Shown one piece after another: positions 25,201-34,696 of a stretch of 64,000 nt of DNA. Position numbers and translations under genes: made by a program. Source of the DNA: Klebsormidium nitens (taxonomy: Eukaryota > Streptophyta > Klebsormidiophyceae > Klebsormidiales > Klebsormidiaceae); contig DF237116.1 of NCBI GenBank assembly GCA_000708835.1, forward strand, positions 1-64,000, given 5' to 3'. The notes under the pieces are model-generated. The model was not told where the DNA came from, did no database searches, and saw only the letters and a program-made list of their open reading frames with translations. Every line of letters begins with the position of its first letter. The stretch's first letter is position 1.

Positions 25201-26458
25201 CTCTGTTTGAACAGCTCTTTTCATTGTCCGCTCTCGAATGTTGCTCGCCATCTACGATTCGTTCTTTTTCTGCTCCGGTTCTCTTGTTGCGCTGGCACCT
25301 GCGGCCCGGTAGGCCCTTTTCCAACTAGTGCGAGGGTTTGGCACCATCACAAACGCCTTATGTATCTCCCGCTTTTGATTCATACTCGCTTTCTAAAATT
25401 CCCTCTTGTCTTTCCCAGTTCTCCTGTTGCGCCGGCACCTGCGGCCCGGTAGGCCCTTCCCCGACGTGCGAGGGCGGCTACACTTTCCCCAATGCAAACG
25501 CCCCGGCCAATACGACCGGGACCCCAACTCCGGTGCCTACTTCCTCCGAGGGGGGTTCTTCCGCCCCGATTCCTACCCCCCCTCCACAGCCCACGCCCTC
25601 ACCGGGGAATCCTATCGGGGGAGCGCAACCCGTCGGAGGAGTTTGCGATCCCTACGGCCAGTACCCCAACCAGGTGAGACTATAACCAAAAACTTTGATA
25701 GTAGTGAGGATCTGATAGTAGTAACGAAGAGGAATATACTGGTCAACGGACTAAAACCCTGATTAGAACATGACTTGCTCCGCACCCGAGCCCAATGCAA
25801 CCTTCAAAGTAAGCCCACCCGTCCTCATCGGTTGCTTGTGACCATTAAACCTTGTTACATTAGAAGAATCTGCACTGGGAAATAAGTGCTGTACGCACGG
25901 TATGTACAGATTGGTATGTCCAGATTGGTCGACATGTGACAAACGCTTTCGAAATTTGCTTGTGGGTTCGTCTCTGCTTTCGAGACCAGGTTTTCTTACT
26001 AGTCGCCGCTGCTCGTTGTTTCTCTGCTGCTGACGGAAGTCGTACGATTGAGGTACTCTACTGACCGCACGCAGCAGGCAGGCACTCCAAGCAGTTCGCC
26101 CCAATCGATGTCTAGCTTTGGGGCTTCGAAAGTCTGGCTTGCAGTGTAGCTTGACTCGTTACGCTGAACGGGGTGGAAATGACTGACCAGTGACGATCAT
26201 TAGAATCAAGCCAAAATTTGCAAAGAGATACGACCAGGCAATAATGGCTGGGGGGGGGGGTTGTCCTCATATTGCATGTATGATCAAGTTACTGAGAGCT
26301 TTTCGGGGAAGATGGTCGCCCATAATCAACGGCTCAACGACCACCAACATGACAAGCCCGTCGCTTCTGGATTGCAGTGCTTCAGCTCCGATGGTTCTGC
26401 GTCCGTTTGCTGTACGGGAGCCTGCCCCTCAAGCCCCTCCAGTTCCCCCGGGTGTTAA
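19241..26458 (+). CDS. Secreted YHYH-domain protein, 10 exons, 462 aa
   Basis: Exons: 19241-19337, 20007-20133, 20768-20965, 21661-21922, 22797-22901, 23399-23477, 24023-24165, 25419-25673, 25767-25808, 26378-26458 (1389 nt, all phases consistent). Residues 1-26 are a signal peptide with a leucine run ending VNAQ. The central region matches the YHYH family: GPIGVAFNAVAMF, FTFDQCGGH, IYHYH (residues 171-175), GIFYDGIPIYGPR, then LDACNGHVDQ and YYHYH (251-255). The biochemical role of the family is not established; metal binding by the His/Tyr motif is a guess. The C-terminal half is Cys-rich (FSCCAGTCGPVG, CDPYG, SVCCTGAC) around a Thr/Pro/Ser linker, as expected for an extracellular or wall protein. 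The exon 2 donor was placed at 20134 (GTACGT) because only that keeps phase and yields GSFWRIRSN. Exon 9 overlaps a fold-back element core. Confidence 0.87.
20528..20767 (+). repeat. Decayed copies of YHYH exon 3 (acceptor side)
   Basis: The block GGACCAGTCATTCCAGGCCCCC near 20533 mimics GGACCGGTCAGTCCAGCCCC of exon 3. CCCTGCCCTAAGCCGG near 20650 and CCCTGCCCTCAGCCGGCTCAAA near 20731 repeat the intron just before the exon 3 acceptor. Together they indicate two degenerate duplicates upstream of exon 3. Confidence 0.6.
21340..21475 (+). repeat. Decayed copy of YHYH exon 4 5' part
   Basis: About 120 bases (GATGCTCTTGGTCGCAACGC, GATCCTCTTCGAAGGATTCA, CGACTAATGCGGCGGACACC, ending GGGGATGG) repeat the start of exon 4 some 320 bp upstream. 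The DQC codons have become a stop-containing CGACTAATGC, so this copy cannot code. Confidence 0.88.
21477..21637. mobile_element. Fold-back element G (core family) in YHYH intron 3
   Basis: A core beginning CTGCTCCGCACCCCCTCCCC (from about 21529) with a downstream CCCGTCCCAG is flanked by inverted arms: TCAATATCA..AA at 21477-21503 against the reverse complement of 21604-21637 (TTCAATATCAGGAAC). The arms differ from those of the other family members. Confidence 0.5.
21923..22265 (+). repeat. Two copies of YHYH exon 4 3' edge in intron 4
   Basis: Positions about 21978-22097 repeat the last 115 bases or so of exon 4, including GGATCGCCAACCGGGCACTC, TTTGGGATCTTCTATGACGG and the CCTCGG/GTAAGG donor, at very high identity. 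A badly decayed copy follows at about 22145-22245 (GCCGCTACCG, TACCAAGACGGGATCCCAGT). The nearer copy keeps an open frame and a functional-looking donor and might be used as an alternative exon. Confidence 0.9.
23245..23316. mobile_element. Fold-back element F (core family) in YHYH intron 5
   Basis: A short core, ACATGACGTGTTCCGCACCC then TAACCCACCC (23266-23295), is flanked by weak inverted arms: ACACTGAATCCTTAG on the left and the reverse complement of CTAACATTCAGCGT on the right. Confidence 0.5.
24166..24410 (+). repeat. Two decayed copies of YHYH exon 7 (donor side)
   Basis: Near 24243-24295 (TTGAACTAGAGCTTTTACAA, then GCTAAGCCGATAAATTGGTTC) and again near 24360-24390 (GAATCCTTTGAAAACGACGG) the end of exon 7 and its donor flank recur with heavy substitution. 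Confidence 0.75.
25115..25418 (+). repeat. Two copies of YHYH exon 8 start (acceptor side)
   Basis: GTTCTCTTGCTGCGCCGGCC and TGCGGCCCGGTAGGCCCTTC recur at about 25112-25185 and 25277-25345 before the live exon at 25419. Each copy includes the polypyrimidine tract. The nearer copy is missing its acceptor AG (CCGGTTCTCTTG against CCCAGTTCTCCTG). Confidence 0.92.
25755..25830. mobile_element. Fold-back core overlapping coding exon 9 of the YHYH gene
   Basis: Exon 9 (25767-25808, 14 codons) and its donor flank align along the full core of the fold-back family: ATGAC.TGCTCCGCACCCG at the left, CAAA..TA in the middle and GCCCACCCGTCC at the right. This suggests the exon and its GTAAGC donor came from an inserted core. 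Arms are only weakly visible (TACTGGTCAACGG against TAATGGTCACAAG inverted). Confidence 0.5.
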
Positions 26459-29400
26459 AAAAGCGTGCGCGCGCGCGCGGCTGGTAAGGACCGGGCGGCT
26501 GCAAAGGAGGCGCGCGCGCAGAGGACTCGGCGGCCGAACAAGAGCGCGCGCGCGCGACTGATCAGGAGCGAACGGCCGGCAGAAACGGTCGTTTTCATTG
26601 GTTGATCGGTCTGGTACAGTGGTAGTCATGCTCGAGTCGACCTTGTGGTCATGGTAGACGTCTATGACCATGATTGGAAGTTAGCGAAAAGAATGCATAT
26701 TGCTCAAGCACCCTTCCTTTAGAGCGTCAGATGATGTTGATGCTAGCAGCCGCTGAGCAGTCACGTTAGCGAACACCAGTAGTCTTGAAGTCAAGGTTCG
26801 GAGGAGGTAATGGAGCGTCACGTCTTGTGAAGATTTTCTTTCTTCTCGAGGTTACCAGGTTCCGTTGCTTGCTGATCGAGGTAAATGCACTTCCAGAGCA
26901 TGAGGGTTCGAGTATGAAGAAGCTCCTAAGAAGTCGGTAACAACAGGGTACGAATGTTGACCCAGTGTACATCTAGAATAGTGACAAGTACCATAGATTG
27001 AATAGGAGCAAATCTTGAAAGATTGCTCAGTGTGTGTGGAGGACCATCTTGAGTGCATGAGTTGTTGTAGTCGCACCAGTCGTTTCAATGATTGCATGGC
27101 TTCTGAAGTCCAACGCCTTTCAAGATTTGTTTGCAAATGATGACTGCATTGATACAAGCCCGGCTTGGACAGTCGAGTCATGGCAGGCCGGCTGAAAACC
27201 GAGCTTCAATTGCGTTGGGAGGCCGATGATTGTATATTTAGTTATCAACGAGGTACTAAAAGTGAAGCGAAGTACAAAGCTCCTTGATGGAGACTCAAGA
27301 CACGGTTCATTTGGCGCGCGTCCGGTCACTGTTATGCATGTCAAGCCCGCGCGGCCCAGCCGGAATCGTACCTGGCCACGTACTCGCCGCCGCCTACTAG
27401 TCTGCATGGCACACAATCTCTCCGGTATCCTCACGCTAGCTGCGTTTGGTCACGTATATACAAACAAGCTGCTTAGTAGACGGTGAGTCTGGCCCGAGTT
27501 AGTCAGGCATCATTGTACGAACTTAGAATCCAATGGCACCTTACGCCGCGCGGCGCTTTGGAATTCATAGAATTCACGATTTACGATTCACTCGATTACA
27601 TCTGCCATTTGTCACACCGAAATTCATGTGCAAGATAGAGCCTGGCACGTGCACGGTGACCATCATTTGGGCGGACGGTCGGGCTTATCATGCATGTGGG
27701 TAGACGAATCATATCTATTATATATTGCATGTGGAATGCATACTAAAGGAGACTGCGATGAGCACGATCCGCGGTCATGCATGCAGATCGATGGTAACTT
27801 CCAATTAATTGAACGCGGTCCCTTAGCCGCCATGGCCGTGGAGCACTGACGGTCTCCGGCGCGGCCGGGAATTTGTTTTTTGACTCCGCAACTTGCTACG
27901 TACGGCTATACGAGTCATGTACAACATGCAGACTCATCGATCACTAACATATACAGGCTCCGGCCGGCGATCGTAGTACAATAGTTTCTGTCGGATCTAG
28001 TGGCCGGTGAGCTAGTTGCAGCGCGCGCCACCATCATGCTAGCTATATCTAGCCTGCACATGCCTATATTTCGCAATCGTCAGTTGCACTATTCGTTTTA
28101 TATTATCTTAATTAAGCACCATCGGCCATGGCCGGCGCCGCCCGGCGTCAAGTCAGCGGACGGTCACTGACGCGCCGATCATTGCCGGCGTACGTTCCTG
28201 CGCATTCTACTGTAAACCAGGTTGCCAACTTAAGCCGCCGTCGCTAGAGTCGGACGGTCCGAGCCAGCCGTCACATGTGACGGTGTCATGCATATATGAG
28301 CTGCCCCCGCGTGATGCATCGAGTCCGCAGTGAGTCTGGGCTCACTCAGTGTCAGCTTTATTGGCGAAGTTGAGAGCGAACAAAAAATCGCCACCAACAC
28401 GGCGCGCAGTCATGGCTAATTGATAAGTTGTGGCCAATTACGTTGTGTCATTACTAGCACACGGACCCACTGGACTAGAAAGCCCCCGGGCCATGTGCCA
28501 ATGAGCATGTTGCATGCACCAGACTGTACGTACTTCAATGCGTGCCCATAGTCGCGAACAAATTAGCCTGACGATACCCCTTGTCCAAGTTCCATTCTGA
28601 GTATACGTTCTGGTTCCCGATCGATTCATTCAAGCAAGAAGAGTTTGTCCAAACAATTCAGGGACAGATTCAGGTAGGATTGTCGGCTTGAGAATATAAA
28701 GATCAGGTTGGTTCAAGCAGATTCGGTGGTGGTCTCTCGAATTGCCACGTCAATTACCTGCAAACCATCTCTTGATTACCAAAAGCTGCTCTGTTCAATA
28801 TGAGTACAATACCTTCTCTGAATATTCTAGAGTACTTTCAAACTATGCCATCAGTCCTTCAACAATGAAGCCACAATACAGGTCCCTGCAAGGAAGCACC
28901 CAGATTGTCAGGAATTAACACTTTTGTAACTACTGAAGATCGACATAATCCAGAAAACCAAAGCTCTTTCTTTACTGGTATCAACTAAATGGGACTCTTC
29001 CAAAAGAGCACGACCTGGCACGTCAAATCAAGAAATGAAGAAACCCTCGCGTTGCCAGACGAATCCACAAGCAGAGGACGGGGAAGAGGGGAGCAAACCA
29101 CGCTAGATAAGAGATAGAAATCATGCAAAACCCAAAGCGCTCTTGCAGTCGTCGAGTCACGAAGTAAGCTCGCAACTAGGATGGCGCCTCTCTCGAGACA
29201 TGAATCTGGCCGAGGTTAGCAGTTGGCTGGATACTCAACGAAGTCCACTTCAATGAGAAACGGCTATGGAAAGACAACACCCCGTGAATAGACTAAAAAG
29301 GACTGATAAGAAGAGCCAGTTGACTATCCCTATTCACCGTTATTGCGGTATTAGCTGAGCATCGTTCTCAACACCTCGTAAAAATTGTCAACCAGGCTGC

Positions 29401-29745
29401 CTCTAAACTGGCATCAACATTTTGCAGAAAACATTTGCATAGAAAATGACGTCACTGCAGATCTGGACGATCAGGATTTTGGACGGCACTTTCACGAACA
29501 TTCAAGCACCATGCACTTGGGAACGATGCACGTCTTACGCCCCCTCGAAACAGGGGCAACACTTACGATGAATAGTTTCTGACGGAAATGGCAATTGACG
29601 CCAAGGCCACATTCAGAAAGGCATGAGACAGTAGAAGAGATGTAGTGACAAGAAATCGCAGTGGCTGTCAACACCGAGGCCACATCCAGTAAGACATGGA
29701 GCAGTAGAAGAAAATAAGTAACCAAAGATCGCGGACGTGTGGTCC
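26459..29745. other. Convergent intergenic region with (GC)n tracts
   Basis: Between the stops of the YHYH and pyrophosphatase genes. The first 110 bases contain three GCGCGC runs (about 26465-26480, 26510-26518, 26544-26556). The middle (27300-28400) is rich in CATGCATG, CCGGCCGG and GCGCGC-type palindromic words with no convincing exon. Near the pyrophosphatase 3' end, 29601-29662 recurs at 29676-29735 (GGCCACAT.CAG.AAG.CATG, CAGTAGAAGA). Confidence 0.5.
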
Positions 29746-32700
29746 TTACATGGAGTGCTTGACGGCCTTGACCGCCTCCTCGGCGCCCAGGAAATCGTTC
29801 ACAGCAACCTGCTTGTTCTCGTTCTTCTTGTAGTCCTCAAAGAAGCGCTGGATCTCCTTGAGCCTGTTCGGGGAGGGAGCCAGCTCTTGGTCAGCATCAA
29901 GATGAGATGAGGAGCAGAACTCTCATGAAGTACGCCTGGGCGTCTTTGATTGAACCCGCCTCGAATATCGTACAAGAACAGCAGATATGCTTTCGATGTT
30001 GCTCTACCTCCTCGATCCTAAATCAAAGTACCCAAACCAAAGTTAGCGGTCACCCAGAATCTTAGAACGCAGAACTGCAAGCATTTCATATCTCGATCCT
30101 GGCGTGTTGCTCTCTCTTTACACAGACAGGAAAAGGGCCTTGATAAAAAAGTTGTTCCGACCTGTGGGGGGGCAGTTGCTTGATGTCGGTGTAGTGGCGG
30201 AACTCCGGGTCGTCCGCGCAGACCGCAATCACCTTGTCGTCCTTCTCGCCCTGCACCGAAGGGACGGATGCCATCAGCGGCTCAGTCATGACGTCAGCAT
30301 CCCGGGCACTACTGGGAGCAGAAAAGGCAGAAGAACCACATACTTGTACAGGTCGAAAGTTGGTTGAGGGAAGCTGCCAACTGGTGGTCTCGAGAGAGGC
30401 GACCTATTTTCCTGCGCTCTTAAAGTTGACTGATCTGAAGGAGAGAGCGTTCACCGAGGGGGTACTTTGCAATACGGCTGCACACCTGGTCCGTCAACGT
30501 CATGAAACCAGTCTCACTAAACCTGCGACTGATGGAGTGATCAATGCTTTATGGTCCAAGATTTGCGGAATGGCTGCTTTCTTGGTCAATCATGGGCATG
30601 AGACCAATCTCAATAGCTCGCTGAACATTTTATGGTCAAAGTACGAGAGATGGCTGCTTACCTGGTCAATCATGGGCATGAGACCGATCGCACGGGCCCG
30701 CAGGAAAGCGCCTGGTAGGACGGGCTCTTGCATCAGCACGAGGACGTCGATGGGGTCTGCACAAAGGAGACAATGGAATAATTCTTCATTCCTGTCCCCC
30801 CTATGTTTTTGCAGCCCTTCATTGCAGGATGTCAGTCTGCCTGGGCAAATTCCTCTTGACTGCCGCGACGGATCAGATCCACTTGTTATGCTATCTCCTG
30901 CGTTGCACTGTTGTGAAGGTCACACGTGTTTCAACGGATACCAGGGGTAGAGGGGCAAAGACTTAATGCAGTTCTGCCAGGTAGTGATGAAGAAAGGCAG
31001 TACACAATGCACGATAAAGACAATCTTGAAGTAGAAGGGGATCCTATCCCTCAACTTGCTGAATGGAAACAGGATGGAACTGGCTGCATGTGTCTGAGGA
31101 CGGGACTTCTGGACATTAAGTAAAGAGCACAGGCTCTGATCAGGGGTCAAATCCATCTACCGGTTGCAAGCGAAATGCATGATCATGGAGGGTTCAGGCA
31201 AAGAGGGGGTCTTACCATTGTCCTCGCAGAGTGTCCTGGGAACAAAGCCGTAGTTGTGGGGGTAGACTACAGAGGAGTAGAGCACGCGGTCAACCTGCAA
31301 CAGAATCAGCGGCGGTGTCAGAGACTAGCTGCTTAAATTGTGACGTTTAGGGTTTTGAGGTTGGGGTTTGACTCCCTGCTAGCATGCTCTGCACAGATTG
31401 ACAAATAATTGTTGGCAAATCACCTCAATCAGACCCATCGAAAAGAGACCTAGTTCATCTGCGATTGAGGACATGATTGGACCGAGTACTCAGACTGACA
31501 ACAGTTCAGGCTCAATGGGAAAGACCCCTATAAAGTGAAGGTATGTCACGCTTGATGCCGAATCAATTCAACTGAGAGATTGCTGGGTGCTCGACAAGAG
31601 AAAGGCTGGTGCCTTTGCCTTTGGTAGTGAGCAATTTTGTCAATCAAGTTGCATAGTTCCACTCCATTGTTTATCTATGTGTTGAAAAGCAGACTGACAT
31701 ACCTTGATGAGCCCGCTCTTCTTGTCAAGCTCGTACTTCACCTTGCTGCCCTTTGAGATCTCAATAACGCAGTTGAAGACCTGGGGAGCGCCGGGACCTG
31801 CAGCATACGCGTGACTCAAATTCTCAGCGATTAAAATAATTGATCCTTGTTCACAAAGTAAACTGATGATTATCGTGAATCAAGGAAAGTTCCAACATCT
31901 TGGCAGCCAGATCCTGTGACCCTCAGTCTGATTAAGACAGCGATTGCCTCAGTCAGTGAACAATTTGAGTCCGCTGTCAATAAATGCAACCCTCTGGTCA
32001 TGAGCAAATCCTGAAGATTTTCTGCTGTGCAGATATTGCATGATTGATAGCAGCAAAGTTCTCAATTGCCACGCGGGAGCCAAATTTGAACGTGATCAAC
32101 CATCTGCTCAATGATAGCACCATGCCAGGAGCTATCCCAACCCTGGCTCTTATCAAGCATAAAAGCATACTTGCCAATCATATTATTGAATCTCCCACTG
32201 CGCAGCGAAGGGCGCAATCGCTTCTGGCGATACTCGATATGATTCTGACAAATCTGAAACCCTAAAATCTGCCTACTGGCGGAAGCCCTTTCGAACATTA
32301 GCACTCCCGTGCAGAATTACTTTCAACAAGGAGCAGTTGAGGGTCGAGGGTTGGGAAGCATCTATAGAATGGTAGGATTCAAATGCATTTTAAATGGAGT
32401 TTTGAGATACTAGCTGAAAGGAATCTTGAGGAATTCAGCTAAAATTTCCGTACCAACATCGATATCGTGCCAGGGATGTGCAACCACATTTCTGCTGAAC
32501 TGGCCACGCCCCCCTCGGCCCTTCTGCACGGATAGCGGTCCAAGAGGTTGGTCAGAGTACGCACCATTTCACTCAAGGAAAGGGCTGGACTTTGTTTTGA
32601 CACTGAACGTGTGGCCAGCACCCCTCTTGAGCGAAAGGCAGTCGCAATACTCTGAACCAGCCTCTTGGACTGCCTGTCCCTCAAGAGGGCTGCTTCTAAG

Positions 32701-33434
32701 TGCTCTCTTGGCTTTGCTTGCTGTTTAAAAAGCAAGGCCAAGAGACCACTCAGAAGCCAGATTCAATCAGAGTATTCTAGGGGGTTTGTTTATTAATCGC
32801 TAATCTCTGCTTGCATCTTACCAAGTTCCAAATCGTGCCATGGATGAGCAGCAACAGATCTGCTTATGAGAGCGGAGAGTGTCCGCTTGGGAGGCTGAGC
32901 AACCTGCGCAGTTGTCAAGCAATGCATCCCTCTTGAGCAGATTGACAAAAAGGGAAGGCCGCTGATCTCAACACAAACGTGTAAATCAAGCCACTTTTAT
33001 TCTTTCTTAGCATTATTGACAAGGGATGAAGCTGCTGATCTATCCGGAATCGTCAAAATCCAAGCAGATGAGGTATGATCTTTGCCAATCCTATGTGCTG
33101 ACTCCAATCAATGCAAGCAAGGGTGCCGCACAGCACACAAGAGGGTTTGCATTCCCTCTAACTCATCTACAAAAGTCACTCTTGATTGAGCGAGAACATA
33201 ATACAGGAAATGCAAGCTTCTATATGTATAAAGTTATAATGAGGTTGCTCGTTCTTTGAGACACCTTGAAGATCCATTCAATCCACTGCCACCTTGCCAA
33301 GGAAGGTTAGATAGCTTCCTTACTGGTGCACTCATTGTGGGAGCGGGAGCCGCCTTCGGTTCCTGCTTCTTCACTTCTGCTTTTGTCTCGGGGACCTCGC
33401 TCTCGGCCTTCTTCGTCTCAGCCTTCTCACTCAT
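29746..33434 (-). CDS. PPA: Soluble inorganic pyrophosphatase (family I), 7 exons, 222 aa
   Basis: This enzyme hydrolyses pyrophosphate to two phosphates, pulling biosynthetic reactions forward. Exons (minus strand): 33434-33324, 32903-32822, 31797-31703, 31294-31216, 30756-30662, 30250-30162, 29863-29746, total 669 nt with consistent phases. The N-terminal 37 residues are Lys/Glu-rich and poorly conserved. The core is classical plant type: [49 protein letters not shown], the family signature DNDPID (residues 121-126) in [34 protein letters not shown], and the C-terminal [18 protein letters not shown]. The ATG at 33434 opens directly into this frame. I see no clear transit peptide, so a cytosolic location is likely. 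It is divergent from the IscA gene. Confidence 0.95.
30485..30661 (-). repeat. Two decayed copies of a pyrophosphatase exon donor edge
   Basis: In transcript order these follow exon 5 (30756-30662). The edge sequence (on the plus strand TGGTCAATCATGGGCATGAG then ACC) recurs near 30584-30625 at high identity and near 30490-30520 (GTCCGTCAACGTCATGAAACCAG) more poorly. The intron sequence TTTATGGTC.AAG.. is repeated between them. Spacing is only about 80-90 bp. Confidence 0.88.
32430..32500 (-). repeat. Decayed copy of pyrophosphatase exon 2
   Basis: Plus-strand CGATATCGTGCCAGGGATG then TGCAACCACATTTCTGCT mirrors CCAAATCGTGCCATGGATGAGCAGCAACAGATCTGCT of exon 2 some 375 bp away. It lies in the intron following exon 2 in transcript order. 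Confidence 0.75.
32692..32757. repeat. Long near-perfect hairpin in pyrophosphatase intron 2
   Basis: GCTTCTAAGTGCTCTCTTGG then CTTTGCTT pairs with AAGCAAGGCCAAGAGACCAC then TCAGAAGC around an 8-10-base loop. The arms are about 28 bases with four mismatches. A smaller hairpin (AGCC.TCTTG / CAAGAGGGCT, 32659-32692) abuts it. It could be a tiny fold-back element or a small-RNA precursor. Confidence 0.8.
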
Positions 33435-34696
33435 TTGCGGAGGGACGAGCTGCTGTGAGGTGCGTAGCTGCGAGTAAGCGAAGCAGAGACAGGAGGAGCA
33501 GCTGAGAACGCGAGGAGGGCGGAATGAAAATGGACGCCAACGATCTACGAAACTTTTGCTGAACGGGCACCTTCTCCGCCTCACATTGCTCGTGCAGCGG
33601 CCGCTTCCAAAACGGAGTCCATGCAGCCACACCGTACTTCAGATTGACACTATCGTTTGCCCGAACGCACCACTGAGCAAGTTGTGCTATTCTGTTATGA
33701 ATCCAGTGTCAAGACAAAGAGGGTGTACAAACTGCAAAGAAGGATGATTCCCCAGGACCGCCAGCAATTTTGGAGGCGCTTCGAGCCCCACGATGATCAA
33801 AAGCTACGGTTCTCAACACTTGACGCGCGCGCATCGACCCAAGATTCACCAGCAATTAATGAAGTCAGCGGCCCATGTACCTATGCCGTACAAGTGGCAG
33901 ACACAATGCACATTGCAGAGCATCGACGGCTGAGGTGGTAAAAGAATTACAACCGCCAACTAGGTGCGACAGGGGATCCGATCCGACTTTCGCCGTCATA
34001 ATTTAAGATTCATCGCGACCGTCAAAACGTTTGGACGGCCAGATAACTTCCAACGATTGCGAATTGCATCTCCTGGTATAGATTGGGTGAGAGTTGTCAA
34101 AGTTGCTCACGTGGCGGCCTGGAAACTTCAAGAATCTTCAATTTAGCAATAGCAAGCTTTAGCAATAGTAAGCTCACCAGCCTGGGACGGGTAGGGTTAG
34201 TTTGGGGGTTAGGGTGGGTTCGGGTGCGGAGCGGGTGTTTTTGTAGGTTAGGTTTTTAGTGTTAGTGCCGGAGCTTACTATTGCTAGGGCTTACTATTGC
34301 TAAGTTGAAGAGACATGAAAACTTCGGGTTGTGGCAGGTTGACTCAAAAGTGGAGCTGCAGTTTCCTTCGCCAGTGTTCCGGCCAGCTTCAATGGTGCAG
34401 CTGGGTGCAGCTGCTCAACAAGGACAACGAGCATTTGTTTAGCTCTTCCCTACATCCAGGCGCATGAAAAGAAGTTTGAAGCCACAGAACAGAAGGAACC
34501 TTTGCTTTGAGTCATTTCTGGAGCACGACAACACAGAGCGGTTGTCCTCAAGTTTGCCTCGCAGCGGTCATCATCTTTTGGCTGAGACAAAGGATTGGGC
34601 TGGATCGGTCCAAAACACAGCATTAGGGTTTCTTGTTGAAGAAGCTCTTGTGCCCCCGCTTATGGGGCGATAAGGTGCAAGATCTGGGGGTAGCTT
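33435..34696. promoter_or_regulatory. Divergent promoter region, pyrophosphatase / IscA
   Basis: About 1.26 kb lie between the divergent start codons and must contain both promoters and 5' UTRs. A fold-back element (34136-34310) lies in the middle. No convincing TATA box was picked out. Confidence 0.5.
34136..34310. mobile_element. Fold-back element B (core family)
   Basis: Inverted arms of 40 bases (34136-34175 and 34271-34310) read CTTCAATTTAGCAATAGCAA then GCTTTAGCAATAGTAAGCTC, and the inverse on the right. Each arm itself contains a duplicated TTAGCAATAG. The core (34181-34236) runs CCTGGGACGGGT, TTTGGGGGTTAGGGTGGG, GGTGCGGAGCGGGT. No exact target duplication was found. Confidence 0.85.

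Noticed and set aside
26461-26560. Coding continuation of the YHYH gene through the GCGCGC tract
   Set aside because: The terminal exon has an in-frame TAA at 26456-26458 in the phase fixed by nine upstream junctions.
30234-30950. 238-aa plus-strand frame over the pyrophosphatase locus
   Set aside because: It is antisense to two confirmed pyrophosphatase exons and their decayed copies.
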